Source of the DNA: Streptomyces sp. ERV7
GTDB lineage: Bacteria > Actinomycetota > Actinomycetes > Streptomycetales > Streptomycetaceae
NCBI RefSeq assembly: GCF_001653515.1
Contig: NZ_LYOY01000001.1
Span: 930,001-994,000, forward strand
Length of the DNA stretch: 64,000 bases
Reading direction: 5' to 3'
Shown: one piece after another, positions 31,632 through 45,014 of the stretch
Position numbering within the stretch: the stretch's first letter is position 1
How the letters are laid out: the number at the start of each line of letters is the position of its first letter
The notes under the pieces: model-generated
Told to the model about the DNA's origin: nothing
The model's database searches: none
What the model saw: the letters and a program-made list of their open reading frames with translations, nothing else
Position numbers and translations under genes: made by a program

Positions 31632-33176
31632 CTACGGGTGCTCCAGGCCCTCCTCCAGTTTCTGGCCCCGCAGCAGGAACCACGCGGCCACCGCCGTCGC
31701 GAACAGCACCGCGCTGCCGACCGCCGCCGCCGTCTGGAAGCCGTCGGTGAAGGCGTCCCGGGCGGCGGACAGCATCGGGGCCGCCTGCTCGGCGGGAAGC
31801 CGCGCCGCCACCTCCACCGCGCCGCCGAGCGAGTCGTGGGCCTCGTCGGCCACCCCCGCGGGGAGATCCGCCGGGGCCGTGAAGCCGCGGTAGATACCCG
31901 TCACCACGGAGCCGAGCAGCGCGATGCCCAGCGCCGCGCCCAGCTCGTACGCCGTCTCGGAGACCGCCGACGCCGCCCCCGCCTGCTCCTTCGGCACGCT
32001 GGAGAGGATCACGTCGGCGGTGACCGTGAAGGCGAGTCCGGCGCCGAGACCGCCCACGAACAGGGCGATGCCGAGGGGCAGGACCCCTGTGTCGGCCGTT
32101 ATCGCCATACAGGCCGCGAGAGCCGCGCCCACCGCCGCGAGACCCACCGCGACCGCGCTGCGCACCGAGGCCCGGCGGGCCACGTAGCCCGCCGCGAGCC
32201 CGGCGCCCACCGCGCCCACGGCTGCGGGAAGTTCGATCAGACCGGCCTCCAACGGCGAGCGCACCTGGACCAGTTGAAGGAACTGGGAGAGGAAGAAGAC
32301 CAGGCCGGAAAGGCCCAGGATCGTCAGCAGATCGGCCAGGACCGCGCCGGAGAAGCCTCGGTGGTGGAAGAGCCGGATGTCGAGCAGCGGCGATTCGAGG
32401 GTGAGCTGGCGGCGTACGAACCAGACCAGGGCCAGTACGCCCACCGCCGCCACCGCCGCGATCTCCAGGCCGAAGCCGTTGACCGCCGCCTCCTTCACCG
32501 CGTACACGATCGCGACCATGCCGACCAGTGAGAGCAGCACGCTGATGAGGTCCCAGGGGCCAGGGTCGGGGTCACGCGACTCGGGCAGCAGCTTGATGCC
32601 GACGAGCACGAGCACGGCCATCACGGGCAGGTTGATCAGGAAGACCGAGCCCCACCAGAAGTTCTCCAGGAGGAAGCCGCCGACGACCGGTCCGACGGCG
32701 GCGCCCGCCGAGGCCGCCGCGCCCCAGATGCCGACGGCCAGGCTGCGCTCACGGGGGTCGTGGAAGATGTTCCGGATCAGCGCCAGGGTGGACGGCATCA
32801 GGGTCGCGCCCGCCACACCGAGCAGCGCCCGCGCCGCGATCATCATCTCCGGGCTGGTCGCGTACGCGTTGAGCACCGAGACCGCGCCGAAGGCCACCGC
32901 GCCGCACAGCAGCAGCCGCTTGCGGCCGATGCGGTCGCCGAGGCTGCCCATCGAGACGAGCAGGCCCGCGATGACGAACGAGTAGACGTCGCCGATCCAG
33001 AGCAGCTGCGGCCCCGACGGCTTCAGGTCCTCGCTCAGGAACGGGGTGGCCAGGCCGAGCACGGTCGCGTCGACGGCGACGAGGAGCACGGCCAGGACGA
33101 GCACGGCCAGGGCCAGCCAGCGGCCGGGATGGCGCACCTCGTGGTCCGGCTCGGCCCGCCGATCGGTACTGGTCAT
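31632..33176 (-). CDS. MFS drug exporter, DHA2 (QacA/EmrB) family
   Basis: 514 residues with about 14 membrane segments. Motifs: VAVDATVLGLATPFLSEDLK in helix 1 (motif D1-like), GSLGDRIGRKRLLL (motif A after helix 2), RALLGVAGATLMPSTLALIR (motif B) and GAAASAGAAVGPVVGGFLLE (motif C of antiporters). Predicted proton-coupled export of lipophilic compounds. The start overlaps the tetR stop by 4 bases (ATGA), so the two are one transcription and translation unit and the transporter is controlled by the TetR protein. Confidence 0.93.
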   Translation of the reverse strand: MTSTDRRAEPDHEVRHPGRWLALAVLVLAVLLVAVDATVLGLATPFLSEDLKPSGPQLLWIGDVYSFVIAGLLVSMGSLGDRIGRKRLLLCGAVAFGAVSVLNAYATSPEMMIAARALLGVAGATLMPSTLALIRNIFHDPRERSLAVGIWGAAASAGAAVGPVVGGFLLENFWWGSVFLINLPVMAVLVLVGIKLLPESRDPDPGPWDLISVLLSLVGMVAIVYAVKEAAVNGFGLEIAAVAAVGVLALVWFVRRQLTLESPLLDIRLFHHRGFSGAVLADLLTILGLSGLVFFLSQFLQLVQVRSPLEAGLIELPAAVGAVGAGLAAGYVARRASVRSAVAVGLAAVGAALAACMAITADTGVLPLGIALFVGGLGAGLAFTVTADVILSSVPKEQAGAASAVSETAYELGAALGIALLGSVVTGIYRGFTAPADLPAGVADEAHDSLGGAVEVAARLPAEQAAPMLSAARDAFTDGFQTAAAVGSAVLFATAVAAWFLLRGQKLEEGLEHP

Positions 33177-33724
33177 TTCTCCACGCTCCGTCGCGCTCCG
33201 CCGAGCAGCAACTCGACGATCATGTACTGGAAGTCATTGGCGGCGACCCGGCCGACCTGGACGGCCCAGGCGCAGGTGCCGATCAGGCCGTACAGGGCCT
33301 CGGTGAGCCACGCGGGGGTGAGGTCGATACGGAAATCGCCCTGCTCCTGGCCGCGCCGGAAGAGCGCGGAGACACGTGCGTCCAGCCGGGCCCAGCCCTC
33401 GTTCATCCGGTCGCCCTCGAAGAGCTGGTTCTCGGTGACCAGGAAGGCGAGCAGCCCCGCCGCCGGCTCCACCTCGGCGATCAGCCGGCGCAGCGCGTCG
33501 GGGGCGGGACCCTCGTCGAGCCGGGCCGCGTCCAGGGCGGATTCGAACTGCTCGATGCCGAAGTTCTCCAGCGCCCTGACCAGCGCGTCACGCCCGGCGA
33601 AGTGGCGGTGCAGGGTGGCGCGCCCGATACCGGCGGCGCGGGCCACCTCGTCCATCGTCGCGGTCGCTTTGCGGGAGAGCAGGGCGGCTGCCGTACGCAG
33701 CACCTGGTCGCGGTCCACAGTCAT
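33173..33724 (-). CDS. TetR family repressor of the adjacent MFS exporter
   Basis: 183 residues from the ATG at 33724. N-terminal HTH: ATMDEVARAAGIGRATLHRH with FAGRDALVRAL following, the classic TetR pattern. The C-terminal ligand domain is all-helical. It is transcribed ahead of and coupled to the MFS gene. A perfect 10-bp-arm palindrome 17 bp upstream of its start is the obvious operator, so autoregulation of the tetR-MFS unit is expected. Confidence 0.92.
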   Translation of the reverse strand: MTVDRDQVLRTAAALLSRKATATMDEVARAAGIGRATLHRHFAGRDALVRALENFGIEQFESALDAARLDEGPAPDALRRLIAEVEPAAGLLAFLVTENQLFEGDRMNEGWARLDARVSALFRRGQEQGDFRIDLTPAWLTEALYGLIGTCAWAVQVGRVAANDFQYMIVELLLGGARRSVEK

Positions 33725-33740
33725 GAGACGACCATAGCCC

Positions 33741-33764
33741 GAATGAGACGTCACCGTCTCATTC
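33741..33764. promoter_or_regulatory. Probable TetR operator
   Basis: GAATGAGACG (33741-33750), TCAC spacer, CGTCTCATTC (33755-33764): perfect inverted repeat directly upstream of the tetR start. A further TGAGACG at 33724-33730 repeats the half-site next to the start codon. Confidence 0.8.
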
Positions 33765-33840
33765 GAAAGCCTGTCGACTCGCGACTCGTGGATCACTAGC
33801 CTGGCGGACGGCCCGTCAACGCCCTCGGAAGGAACCCGAA

Positions 33841-34347
33841 GTGACCGACAACCGTGTGCCGCCGCCCCTGCTCGCCGGTGAGCGCGAGACGCTGCGGGCC
33901 TTTCTGGACTACCACCGCGCCACCCTCGCGATGAAGTGCGAGGGCCTGACGGACGAGCAGCTGCGCGCGCACTCCATGCCGCCGTCGACGCTCTCGCTGC
34001 TCGGTCTCGTACGGCATATGGCCGAGGTCGAGCGCACCTGGTTCCGCCGGGTCGTGGACGGCGAGGACATCACGCTGGCCTACTCGGACGTGGACGACTA
34101 CCAGGTGGCGTACGACGCGAGCGGCGCCACCCGCGCGGACGCCTTCGCGCGCTGGCAGGCCGAGGTGGAGCACTCCCGCCGCATCGAGCGCGAGGCCGAG
34201 TCGCTGGACACGGTCGTCCATGCCTCCCGGTGGGACACGGACGTCTCGCTGCGGCTCGTGATGGTGCACGTGACCCTGGAGTACGCCCGCCACAACGGCC
34301 ACGCCGACTTCCTGCGCGAGGGGATAGACGGGACGGTCGGGGCCTAG
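33841..34347 (+). CDS. DinB/DUF664 family protein (mycothiol-dependent enzyme fold)
   Basis: 168 residues, GTG start. Four-helix DinB fold, with the three metal-binding histidines expected for the family: RHMAEVERTWFRR (His near 60), and the HVTLEYARHNGHADFLRE helix carrying the other two. DUF664 members include mycothiol S-transferases that detoxify electrophiles in actinobacteria; that role is family inference. Divergent from tetR; the operator region is shared. Confidence 0.88.
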   Translation: MTDNRVPPPLLAGERETLRAFLDYHRATLAMKCEGLTDEQLRAHSMPPSTLSLLGLVRHMAEVERTWFRRVVDGEDITLAYSDVDDYQVAYDASGATRADAFARWQAEVEHSRRIEREAESLDTVVHASRWDTDVSLRLVMVHVTLEYARHNGHADFLREGIDGTVGA

Positions 34348-34382
34348 GGCCTGGCCGGCCGACAGGCCCTGGCCCGGACACG

Positions 34383-34424
34383 GTGAAGGGCCGGACCATC
34401 CGATCGGACGGTCCGGCCCTTCAC
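34383..34424. terminator. Bidirectional terminator between DinB-like gene and lepB
   Basis: 15-bp perfect stem GTGAAGGGCCGGACC (34383-34397) with GGTCCGGCCCTTCAC (34410-34424), located between the two convergent stops. Confidence 0.85.
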
Positions 34425-34439
34425 CTGAGCACGTTCGCC

Positions 34440-35357
34440 TCAGCGGCTCGCGCGCAGCCGCCGGCGTCGGCGCAGCACCACGATCGGGGCAGCGCCGAGC
34501 AGACCGAGCGCGGCGGGCGCCGCCGAGGCGGCCGTGCCGATGCCCGGCTGGCTGAAGGTGCTCGGCACCGGGAGCGTGTCCCAGCGGTTGAGCGGCCAGG
34601 CGATGACGAGCGCGCGGCCCACGACCTTGTCGACCGGAACCGAGCCGCCGCCCGGCTGCTCCTGGTGGTAGCGGGAGTCCGCCGAGTTCTGCCGGTGGTC
34701 GCCCATCACCCAGAGCCTGCCCTTGGGCACGGTGATCTTGAACTGGCTCTCCGGGTCCGTGCTGCACGGGGTGTTCCCGGCGAAGACGTACGGCTCGTTC
34801 AGGGCCTTGCCGTTGACCTTCAGGGGACCCGTTCCCTTGCACTCCACGGTGTCCCCGCCGACCGCGACGACCCGCTTGATCAGGTCCTTCTCCTCGGCCG
34901 ACGGCATCAGCCCGACGAAGCTGAGCACCTTCTGGACGGCGTTGGGCTGCGGGGTCGGCTCGCCCTGGAGCCAGTTGCCCGGGTCGTGGAAGACGACGAC
35001 CTCACCGCGCTCCGGCTCGGAGCCGAACCACGGCGTCAGCTTGTCCACCAGGACGCGGTCACCGCGCTGCAGCGTGTTCTGCATCGAGTCCGAGGGGATC
35101 GAGAACGCCTGCACCAGAAACGTCTTGATCAGCAGCGCGAGGATCAGCGCGATACCGATGAGGAGTGGCAGCTCCTTCCAGAAGGAGCGCTGCTTGCCGG
35201 TCTTCGGTGCGTTCTCGCCGCCGGTCCCGGCCGCCTCGTCGGGCGCCGTTCCCTCGGTCCCCTGGGGCCGGTCGAGCCCCTCGGGTCCCGCGGGGTCCTG
35301 CTGGGGCCGCTCGGCCTCCCCGTGTCCTTCTTGCGCGCCGACCGCCACGTCCCCCAC
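34440..35357 (-). CDS. lepB: Signal peptidase I
   Basis: 305 residues, GTG at 35357 (MGDVAVGAQEGHGEAERP) eight bases after GAGG. The Pro/Gly-rich cytoplasmic N-terminus is followed by one membrane segment LPLLIGIALILALLIKTFLV, then box B FSIPSDSMQNTLQRGDRVLV (catalytic Ser), box D KRVVAVGGDTVEC (catalytic Lys) and box E GDHRQNSADSR. A second C-terminal membrane segment with an Arg-rich end (APIVVLRRRRR) is present. It cleaves signal peptides on the outer face. It lies 119 bp after argH on the same strand; Streptomyces typically has several paralogues elsewhere. Confidence 0.92.
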   Translation of the reverse strand: MGDVAVGAQEGHGEAERPQQDPAGPEGLDRPQGTEGTAPDEAAGTGGENAPKTGKQRSFWKELPLLIGIALILALLIKTFLVQAFSIPSDSMQNTLQRGDRVLVDKLTPWFGSEPERGEVVVFHDPGNWLQGEPTPQPNAVQKVLSFVGLMPSAEEKDLIKRVVAVGGDTVECKGTGPLKVNGKALNEPYVFAGNTPCSTDPESQFKITVPKGRLWVMGDHRQNSADSRYHQEQPGGGSVPVDKVVGRALVIAWPLNRWDTLPVPSTFSQPGIGTAASAAPAALGLLGAAPIVVLRRRRRLRASR

Positions 35358-35476
35358 GTCCACTCCCTCACCGCCGAAGGGACCATGGTCGCACGAAACG
35401 GCTGCCGCTGATCGACATCGGCGGCGCACTCCATCCGTACGGGGCATGCGCGGCGCGCACACCCCGTACCGGTATC

Positions 35477-36916
<1,440 letters not shown>

Positions 36917-36927
36917 TCACAAGGCCG

Positions 36928-37001
36928 GATGTGCCGAAGGGTAGATGTGCCGAAGGGTGGATATGCGTCCGCCTCCCCGCCGCGGAGGATCGGGGAGGCG
37001 G
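36928..37001 (-). promoter_or_regulatory. argG-argH intergenic hairpin and 16-bp direct repeat
   Basis: CCGCCTCCCCG (36969-36979) pairs with CGGGGAGGCGG (36991-37001), forming a hairpin just after argG. Between it and argH, GATGTGCCGAAGGGT occurs twice with a 16-bp period (36928 and 36944). The hairpin could partially terminate or separate the messages. Confidence 0.45.
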
Positions 37002-37020
37002 CACGGACAACGAGTCGTCG

Positions 37021-38214
37021 TTACGCCAGGTCGCGCCTGGCCGCGATCTTCGAGGAGAGGCCGAAGATCTCGATGAAGCCCTGCGCCTTGGACTGGTCGA
37101 AGGTGTCGCCCGAGTCGTAGGTGGCGAGGTTGAAGTCGTACAGGGACTCCTCGGACTTCCGGCCGGTGACGACGGCGCGGCCGCCGTGCAGGGTCATCCG
37201 GATGTCGCCGGTGACGTGCTGGTTGGCCTCGTTGATGAAGCCGTCCAGGGCGCGCTTGAGCGGGGAGAACCACAGGCCGTCGTAGACCATCTCGCCCCAG
37301 CGCTGCTCGACCTGCCGCTTGTAGCGGGCCAGTTCGCGCTCGACGGTGACGTTCTCCAGCTCCTGGTGGGCGGTGATCAGCGCGATCGCGCCCGGCGCCT
37401 CGTACACCTCACGGGACTTGATGCCCACGAGCCGGTCCTCGACCATGTCGATCCGGCCGATGCCCTGGGCGCCGGCCCGCTCGTTGAGCTGCTGGATCGC
37501 CTGGAGCACGGTGACGGGCCTGCCGTCGATGGCGACCGGGACGCCCTCCTTGAAGGAGATGACGACCTCGTCGGCCTCGCGCGGCTCGGCCGGGTTCGAG
37601 GTGTACTCGTAGATGTCCTCGATCGGCCCGTTCCAGATGTCCTCCAGGAAGCCGGTCTCGACGGCCCGCCCGAAGACGTTCTGGTCGATCGAGTACGGCG
37701 ACTTCTTGGTGGTGGCGATGGGGAGGTTCTTGGCCTCGCAGAAGGCGATCGCCTTGTCCCGGGTCATCGCGTAGTCACGGACCGGGGCGATGCACTTCAG
37801 ATCGGGGCCGAGGGCGGCGATACCGGCCTCGAACCGCACCTGGTCGTTGCCCTTGCCGGTGCAGCCGTGGGCGACCGTGGTGGCGCCGTGCTTCTTGGCG
37901 GCGGCCACCAGGTGCTTGACGATGGTCGGCCGGGAGAGGGCCGACACCAGCGGGTAGCGGTCCATGTACAGGGCGTTGGCCTTGATCGCCGGGAGGCAGT
38001 ACTCGTCGGCGAACTCGTCCTTCGCGTCCGCGACCTCGGCCTCGACGGCACCGCAGGCGAGCGCGCGCTTGCGGATGACGTCCAGGTCCTCGCCGCCCTG
38101 GCCGACGTCCACGGCAACGGCGATGACCTCGGCGCCCGTCTCCTCGGCGATCCAGCCGATGGCGACGGAGGTGTCCAGACCGCCCGAGTAGGCGAGTACG
38201 ACGCGCTCGGTCAC
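37021..38214 (-). CDS. argG: Argininosuccinate synthase
   Basis: 397 residues, GTG at 38214 behind AAGGAG. ATP-pyrophosphatase P-loop [17 protein letters not shown], then [26 protein letters not shown] and [13 protein letters not shown]. Condenses citrulline with aspartate using ATP. It has its own promoter with an ARG-box-like element, and is separated from argR by the oppositely oriented L,D-transpeptidase gene, which breaks the usual contiguous argR-argG order. Confidence 0.97.
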   Translation of the reverse strand: MTERVVLAYSGGLDTSVAIGWIAEETGAEVIAVAVDVGQGGEDLDVIRKRALACGAVEAEVADAKDEFADEYCLPAIKANALYMDRYPLVSALSRPTIVKHLVAAAKKHGATTVAHGCTGKGNDQVRFEAGIAALGPDLKCIAPVRDYAMTRDKAIAFCEAKNLPIATTKKSPYSIDQNVFGRAVETGFLEDIWNGPIEDIYEYTSNPAEPREADEVVISFKEGVPVAIDGRPVTVLQAIQQLNERAGAQGIGRIDMVEDRLVGIKSREVYEAPGAIALITAHQELENVTVERELARYKRQVEQRWGEMVYDGLWFSPLKRALDGFINEANQHVTGDIRMTLHGGRAVVTGRKSEESLYDFNLATYDSGDTFDQSKAQGFIEIFGLSSKIAARRDLA

Positions 38215-38240
38215 GGGTTTCTCCTTACGGTGCATTCGGT

Positions 38241-38279
38241 GATGAGTATAACTATGCAGTGCTCCGTATGTTTTGTCAA
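38241..38279 (-). promoter_or_regulatory. argG promoter overlapped by ARG-box-like sequence
   Basis: Minus-strand -35 TTGACA (38279-38274), 17-bp spacer, -10 CATAGT (38256-38251). The A/T-rich TGCATAGTTATACTCAT at 38242-38258 overlaps and passes the -10; it resembles imperfect ArgR half-sites and the sequence in front of argC. Confidence 0.7.
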
Positions 38280-38406
38280 CGAGAGGTGCGGCGAGAGGGG
38301 TGCGGGGCCGTCCGGAGGCGGCGGGGAGCGCGCGGGCCACGCGGCCGGGGTAACGGTTCGGTCCCCTGAGAGGACGTCAGCGGGCGGGCCGCGTACGGTC
38401 TCGGGC

Positions 38407-39780
38407 ATGATGCGTACCGCTCTCGCGCTCGGCGCGGCCCTGCTCGCGCTCGCGACCCCGGCCGCCGTGGCGGACTCCTGCCCGTTCCACTCGCCCCACC
38501 TGCCCAACCGGATGGCCGACACCGGTGGCGGCACCCAGCTGATCACCGCCGAGGCCGCGTCCACCGGCTCCACCACGGGCACGGTGACCTGGTGGAACAA
38601 GCGCGGCCGGCTCTGGGTGACGGCGGGCAGGACCGAGGCCAGGTTCGGCTCCAACGGCCTGGTCGAGGGCACCGCCCGCAAACAGAGCACCAGCACCACT
38701 CCGACCGGCCTCTACGACCTGCCGTACGCCTTCGGCACCACGGCGGCGCCCGCCGGGACCCGGTTCTCCTACCGCCGCGCCACGGACAGGTCCTGGTGGT
38801 GCGAGGACACCGCCTCGCAGGCGTACAACCGCTGGGTGGAGGGGCTGCCGGCGGACTGCCGCGCGAGCGAGTCCGAGCGGATCACCGCGTTCCCCACGCA
38901 GTACGCCCGCGCCCTGGTGGTCGGGTTCAACTACGACCAGCCGGTGCGCGGGCGGGGTGCGGGGATCTTCCTGCACGTCAACGGGAAGGGGGCGACGGCC
39001 GGTTGTGTGTCCGTCCCGGCGGACGCGATGGCGCGCATCCTGGCCTGGGCGGACCCGGCCAAGCACCCCCACATCGCGATCGGCACGGCGTCGGGGCCGA
39101 CGGCCGGCCGGAAATCCGGCCGCCCGCCCCTTCCTGCCGCCCTACCGGTCGTTCTGCGCCAGCCGCAGCAGATGGTCCGCGAGGGCCTGGCCGCCGGCCG
39201 GGTCACGGCTGATCAGCATCAGGGTGTCGTCACCCGCGATCGTGCCGAGGATGTCGTGCAGTTCGGCCTGGTCGATGGCCGAGGCGAGGAACTGGGCGGC
39301 GCCCGGCGGCGTACGCAGCACCACCAGGTTGGCGGAGGCCTCCGCGGAGATCAGCAGCTCCGCGGAGAGCCGGCGCATCCGCTCCTCCTTGGCCGACTCG
39401 CCGAGGGGGGCCTTGGGCGTGCGGAAGCCGCCCTCGCTGGGCACCGCGTAGATCAGCTCGCCGCCGGTGTTGCGGATCTTCACCGCGCCCAGCTCGTCGA
39501 GGTCGCGGGAGAGCGTCGCCTGGGTGACGCTCAGCCCGTCGTCCGCGAGCAGCTTGGCGAGCTGGCTCTGGGACCGCACCGGCTGCCGGTTGAGGATGTC
39601 CACGATCCGGCGGTGGCGGGCGGTGCGGGTCTGCGGTACGGCGGGGCCGCCCGGCTCGGAGTCCTGCGCCTCGTCGGTCATCGTCGTCTCATTCTCCGGA
39701 TCGTCCGTCCCCGTTGGTCACTGCGTCGAGGACGCCGGGCAGCGACTGGAGGAACGCGTCCACCTCCGCGTCACCGATGA
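38407..39780 (+). CDS. Secreted L,D-transpeptidase-like (YkuD) protein lacking a normal stop
   Basis: Starts [20 protein letters not shown], a secretory signal peptide. The mature domain has Trp/Thr-rich strands and the YkuD active-site signature [15 protein letters not shown] (catalytic Cys with His), normally acting in peptidoglycan cross-linking. The recognisable protein ends near KHPHIAIGT (about base 39090, some 230 residues). No stop codon follows until 39778, so the literal frame continues for about 230 more residues on the strand opposite argR and into the end of argD. That tail is the complement of conserved genes and probably not a real domain. The nearest stop in another frame is at 39212. 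Confidence 0.7.
   Translation: MMRTALALGAALLALATPAAVADSCPFHSPHLPNRMADTGGGTQLITAEAASTGSTTGTVTWWNKRGRLWVTAGRTEARFGSNGLVEGTARKQSTSTTPTGLYDLPYAFGTTAAPAGTRFSYRRATDRSWWCEDTASQAYNRWVEGLPADCRASESERITAFPTQYARALVVGFNYDQPVRGRGAGIFLHVNGKGATAGCVSVPADAMARILAWADPAKHPHIAIGTASGPTAGRKSGRPPLPAALPVVLRQPQQMVREGLAAGRVTADQHQGVVTRDRAEDVVQFGLVDGRGEELGGARRRTQHHQVGGGLRGDQQLRGEPAHPLLLGRLAEGGLGRAEAALAGHRVDQLAAGVADLHRAQLVEVAGERRLGDAQPVVREQLGELALGPHRLPVEDVHDPAVAGGAGLRYGGAARLGVLRLVGHRRLILRIVRPRWSLRRGRRAATGGTRPPPRHR
39142..39681 (-). CDS. argR: Arginine repressor
   Basis: 179 residues. N-terminal winged [23 protein letters not shown] with [21 protein letters not shown]-terminal oligomerisation and arginine-binding domain with [37 protein letters not shown] (the GDDT arginine-binding segment). 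As a hexamer with arginine it represses arg genes at ARG boxes. Last gene of the argCJBD-R series, 7 bp after argD. The whole gene is overlapped on the other strand by the run-on L,D-transpeptidase frame. Confidence 0.96.
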   Translation of the reverse strand: MTDEAQDSEPGGPAVPQTRTARHRRIVDILNRQPVRSQSQLAKLLADDGLSVTQATLSRDLDELGAVKIRNTGGELIYAVPSEGGFRTPKAPLGESAKEERMRRLSAELLISAEASANLVVLRTPPGAAQFLASAIDQAELHDILGTIAGDDTLMLISRDPAGGQALADHLLRLAQNDR

Positions 39781-40888
39781 TCAGCGGCGGCATGAGCCGT
39801 ACGACATCGGGGGCGGGCGCGTTGACCAGGAAGCCGGCATCCTGGGCCGCCCGCTGCACCTTGGCGGCGACGGCCTCGGTGAGCACGATACCCAGCAGCA
39901 GGCCCGCGCCACGGACATGGGAGACCAGCGGGTGCGCCAGGCCCTCGATTCCGTCCCGCAGCCGCTCGCCGAGGCGCTTCACGCGATCGAGGGCGCCGTC
40001 GGCGGCGAGCGTGTCCAGAACGGCGAGTCCGGCCGCGCACGCCACCGGGTTCCCGCCGAAGGTCGTACCGTGCTGACCGGGCTTCAGCAGGTCGGCGGCC
40101 GGGCCGAAGGCAACGGTGGCGCCGATGGGCAGGCCGCCGCCGAGGCCCTTGGCCAGAGTGACGAGGTCGGGCAGGACGCCCTCGTGCTGCTGGTACTCGA
40201 ACCAGGTGCCGGTACGGCCGACGCCGGTCTGCACCTCGTCCAGGACGAGCAGCGTGCCGGTGGCCGCGGTGATCTCACGGGCCGCCCGCAGATAGCCCTT
40301 GGGCGGGACGACCACGCCGTTCTCGCCCTGGATGGGCTCGATGACCACCAGTGCGGTCTCCTCGGTGACCGCGGCCCGCAGCGCCTCGGCGTCCCCGTAC
40401 GGCACATGCGTCACCTCGCCGGGCAGCGGCCGGAAGGGCTCCTGCTTCGTGGGCTGGCCGGTGAGGGAGAGCGCGCCCATCGTCCGGCCGTGGAAGCCGC
40501 CGTGGGTGGCGACCATGTGCCCGCGCCCGGTCAGCCGCCCGATCTTGAAGGCGCCCTCGTTGGCCTCGGCGCCCGAGTTGCAGAAGAAGACCCGGCCCGG
40601 CCGCCCGAACAGCTCGATCAGCCGCTCGGCGAGCGCCACCGGGGGCTCGGCGATGAACAGGTTGGAGACATGGCCCAGCGAGGCGATCTGGCGGGACACC
40701 GCCTCGACGACGGCCGGGTGGCCGTGGCCGAGGGCGTTGACCGCGATGCCGCCGACGAAGTCGGTGTACTCGGTGCCGTCCGCGTCCCACACCTTGGCGC
40801 CCGCGCCGCGCACCAGCGCCAGGCCCGGGGTGCCGTAGTTGTCCGTCATGACCCGCTGCCAGCGCTGGGCCAGCTCCTGACCGGTCAC
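39689..40888 (-). CDS. argD: Acetylornithine aminotransferase
   Basis: 399 residues, GTG start overlapping the argB stop by four bases. Class III PLP aminotransferase: [51 protein letters not shown], the PLP lysine in [14 protein letters not shown], and [18 protein letters not shown]. Converts N-acetylglutamate semialdehyde to N-acetylornithine with glutamate as amino donor. Confidence 0.96.
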   Translation of the reverse strand: MTGQELAQRWQRVMTDNYGTPGLALVRGAGAKVWDADGTEYTDFVGGIAVNALGHGHPAVVEAVSRQIASLGHVSNLFIAEPPVALAERLIELFGRPGRVFFCNSGAEANEGAFKIGRLTGRGHMVATHGGFHGRTMGALSLTGQPTKQEPFRPLPGEVTHVPYGDAEALRAAVTEETALVVIEPIQGENGVVVPPKGYLRAAREITAATGTLLVLDEVQTGVGRTGTWFEYQQHEGVLPDLVTLAKGLGGGLPIGATVAFGPAADLLKPGQHGTTFGGNPVACAAGLAVLDTLAADGALDRVKRLGERLRDGIEGLAHPLVSHVRGAGLLLGIVLTEAVAAKVQRAAQDAGFLVNAPAPDVVRLMPPLIIGDAEVDAFLQSLPGVLDAVTNGDGRSGE

Positions 40889-41801
40889 GGTGTCTCCCCC
40901 TGCTGGTTGTCGGGCGGCCGGTGGTCGGGCACGACCATCGTGCCGATGCCCTCGTCCGTGAAGATCTCAAGAAGGATGGAGTGCGGGACGCGGCCGTCGA
41001 TCACGCGCGCGGTGGTGACGCCGTTGCGCACGGCGAACAGACAGCCCTCCATCTTGGGGACCATGCCGCTGGAGAGGTCGGGCAGCAGCTTCTCCAACTG
41101 GCTCGCGGTGAGCCTGCTGATGACCTCGTCGCTGTGCGGCCAGTCCTCGTACAGGCCCTCGACGTCGGTCAGGACCATCAGGGTCTCGGCGCCCAGCGCA
41201 GCCGCAAGAGCCGCAGCCGCCGTATCAGCATTGACGTTGTAGACATGTCCGTCGTCCTGGGAGCGGGCGATCGAGGAGATGACCGGGATACGGCCGTCCG
41301 TCAGCAGCGCCTCGATGGCGCCGGTGTCGATCGCGGTGATCTCACCGACCCGGCCGATGTCGACGAGCTCGCCGTCGATCTCGGGCCGGTGCTGGGTGGC
41401 GGTGATGGTGTGCGCGTCCTCGCCGGTCATCCCGACGGCGAGCGGGCCGTGCTGGTTGAGCAGCCCGACGAGCTCGCGCTGGACCTGCCCGGCGAGCACC
41501 ATCCGTACGACGTCCATGGCCTCCGGGGTGGTGACGCGAAGGCCCGCCTTGAACTCGCTGACCAGGCCGTGCCGGTCGAGCTGGGCGCTGATCTGGGGGC
41601 CGCCGCCATGCACCACGACGGGCTTGAGCCCGGCGTGCCGCAGGAAGACGACGTCCTGGGCGAAGGCCGCCTTCAGCGCCTCGTCGACCATGGCGTTGCC
41701 GCCGAACTTGATCACGACGGTCCTGCCGTGGTGACGGGTCAGCCACGGCAGCGCCTCGATGAGGATCTGCGCCTTGGGGAGCGCGGTGTGCTTGCGGGTG
41801 C

Positions 41802-41805
<4 letters not shown>
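40885..41805 (-). CDS. argB: N-acetylglutamate kinase
   Basis: 306 residues, ATG overlapping the argJ stop (ATGA). Amino-acid kinase fold: [15 protein letters not shown] (phosphate loop), [18 protein letters not shown] (substrate loop), [19 protein letters not shown] and the C-terminal [12 protein letters not shown]. An N-terminal helix ([17 protein letters not shown]) is of the type found in hexameric, arginine-inhibited enzymes, so feedback control is likely. Phosphorylates N-acetylglutamate. Confidence 0.96.
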
Positions 41806-44037
<2,232 letters not shown>

Positions 44038-44102
44038 CAAAGGTCCTTTCCGGTCTCCCGGGAACGGTAGCGGGATGGGTACCGCGAGCTCAGTGTGGAG
44101 GT

Positions 44103-44912
44103 ATGGACGCGAGTCGGGATGTCCGCAGGGCGGGCCCGGTGGACGCGGCGCACCGGGCGCTGCTGCTGCCGGGCGGTATGTGCACCACCGAGTTCTACGT
44201 GGAGGTGATGGCCCAGCCGGCGATGACCGAAGCGGGACTGGGCCTGGTGGCGGCGACCCTGCCGGGGTTCGGCCGGACCACGCCGTCGGCGGATCTGTCG
44301 ATGGAGAACTACGCGCGGCTGATGGGCGAGTTCGCGGCGGCCGAGGGCTGCGACGTGGTGGTGGGGCACAGTCTGGGTGCGAACGTCGCGATCGAGATGG
44401 CCGCGCTCGGTGTGTCCCCGGGCCCCCTGGTCCTCCTGTCACCGACGTTCTCCCGGGCGGACGAGGCGAAGTTCCTGGGGGTCCTGGACCAGGTGGGGCG
44501 GCTGCCGGCGCTGGGGCCCCTGGCCTGGACGGCCATGCTGAAGGCGATCCCCCCGATGATGAAGAAGGAGATGCTGAAGGGGAACGTGCCGCAGGACCGT
44601 GCGGAGGCGCTGGCGGCGGACCTGGGCAACAACGACCCCGCGTTCTGCCGCGACGTCGTACGGCACTACTACGCCTACCTCGCCCGGCACCCCTCGCTCG
44701 TGGCCCGTCTGCGGGAGTCGGGGGTCCGCTCCTGGGTCGTGCGCGGCGACCACGACGAGATCGGGCTGAAGGACGAGGAGCGCCTCCAGCTGGAGGCGGA
44801 TCCGCGGGTCACGATGGTGACGGTGGCGGACGCGGGGCACGCGGTGCTGGTGGAGCAGCCGGCGCGGGTGGCCGAGGTGATCGTCGAGGCGGCACAGGAG
44901 GTCCGGGCCTGA
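44103..44912 (+). CDS. Alpha/beta hydrolase
   Basis: 269 residues. The oxyanion loop region is LLLPGGMCTTEFYVE, the nucleophile elbow VVVGHSLGANVAIEM (Ser), the acid probably in WVVRGDHDEIGL, and the catalytic His in VADAGHAVLVEQPARV. A lid of helices, including MLKAIPPMMKKEMLKG, separates strands 6 and 7. Substrate unknown. Divergent from argC with a 115-bp gap. Confidence 0.9.
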   Translation: MDASRDVRRAGPVDAAHRALLLPGGMCTTEFYVEVMAQPAMTEAGLGLVAATLPGFGRTTPSADLSMENYARLMGEFAAAEGCDVVVGHSLGANVAIEMAALGVSPGPLVLLSPTFSRADEAKFLGVLDQVGRLPALGPLAWTAMLKAIPPMMKKEMLKGNVPQDRAEALAADLGNNDPAFCRDVVRHYYAYLARHPSLVARLRESGVRSWVVRGDHDEIGLKDEERLQLEADPRVTMVTVADAGHAVLVEQPARVAEVIVEAAQEVRA

Positions 44913-45014
44913 TCCGGCCCGCGCGTCGCACCTGCCGCCCAGCCCGTTCATCGCGCCCGCCGTTCCGGCCGCGAGGGACCCCGCGAGCAGTCCCCGCCGA
45001 GTGATCCGTCCCAC
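44913..45014 (-). pseudogene. Possible truncated Tat-signal gene fragment
   Basis: A GTG at 45014 with GAGGGGG upstream opens MGRITRRGLLAGSLAAGTAG, a textbook twin-arginine signal, then about 15 more residues. After that the frame passes into the complement of the hydrolase gene with no recognisable mature domain. It may be the 5' remnant of a deleted exported-protein gene. Low confidence, since a chance match is possible. Confidence 0.35.

Noticed and set aside
36931..38406. Upstream part of the 949-codon frame that contains the L,D-transpeptidase
   Set aside because: This part is antisense to argG; the real gene begins at the signal peptide at 38407.
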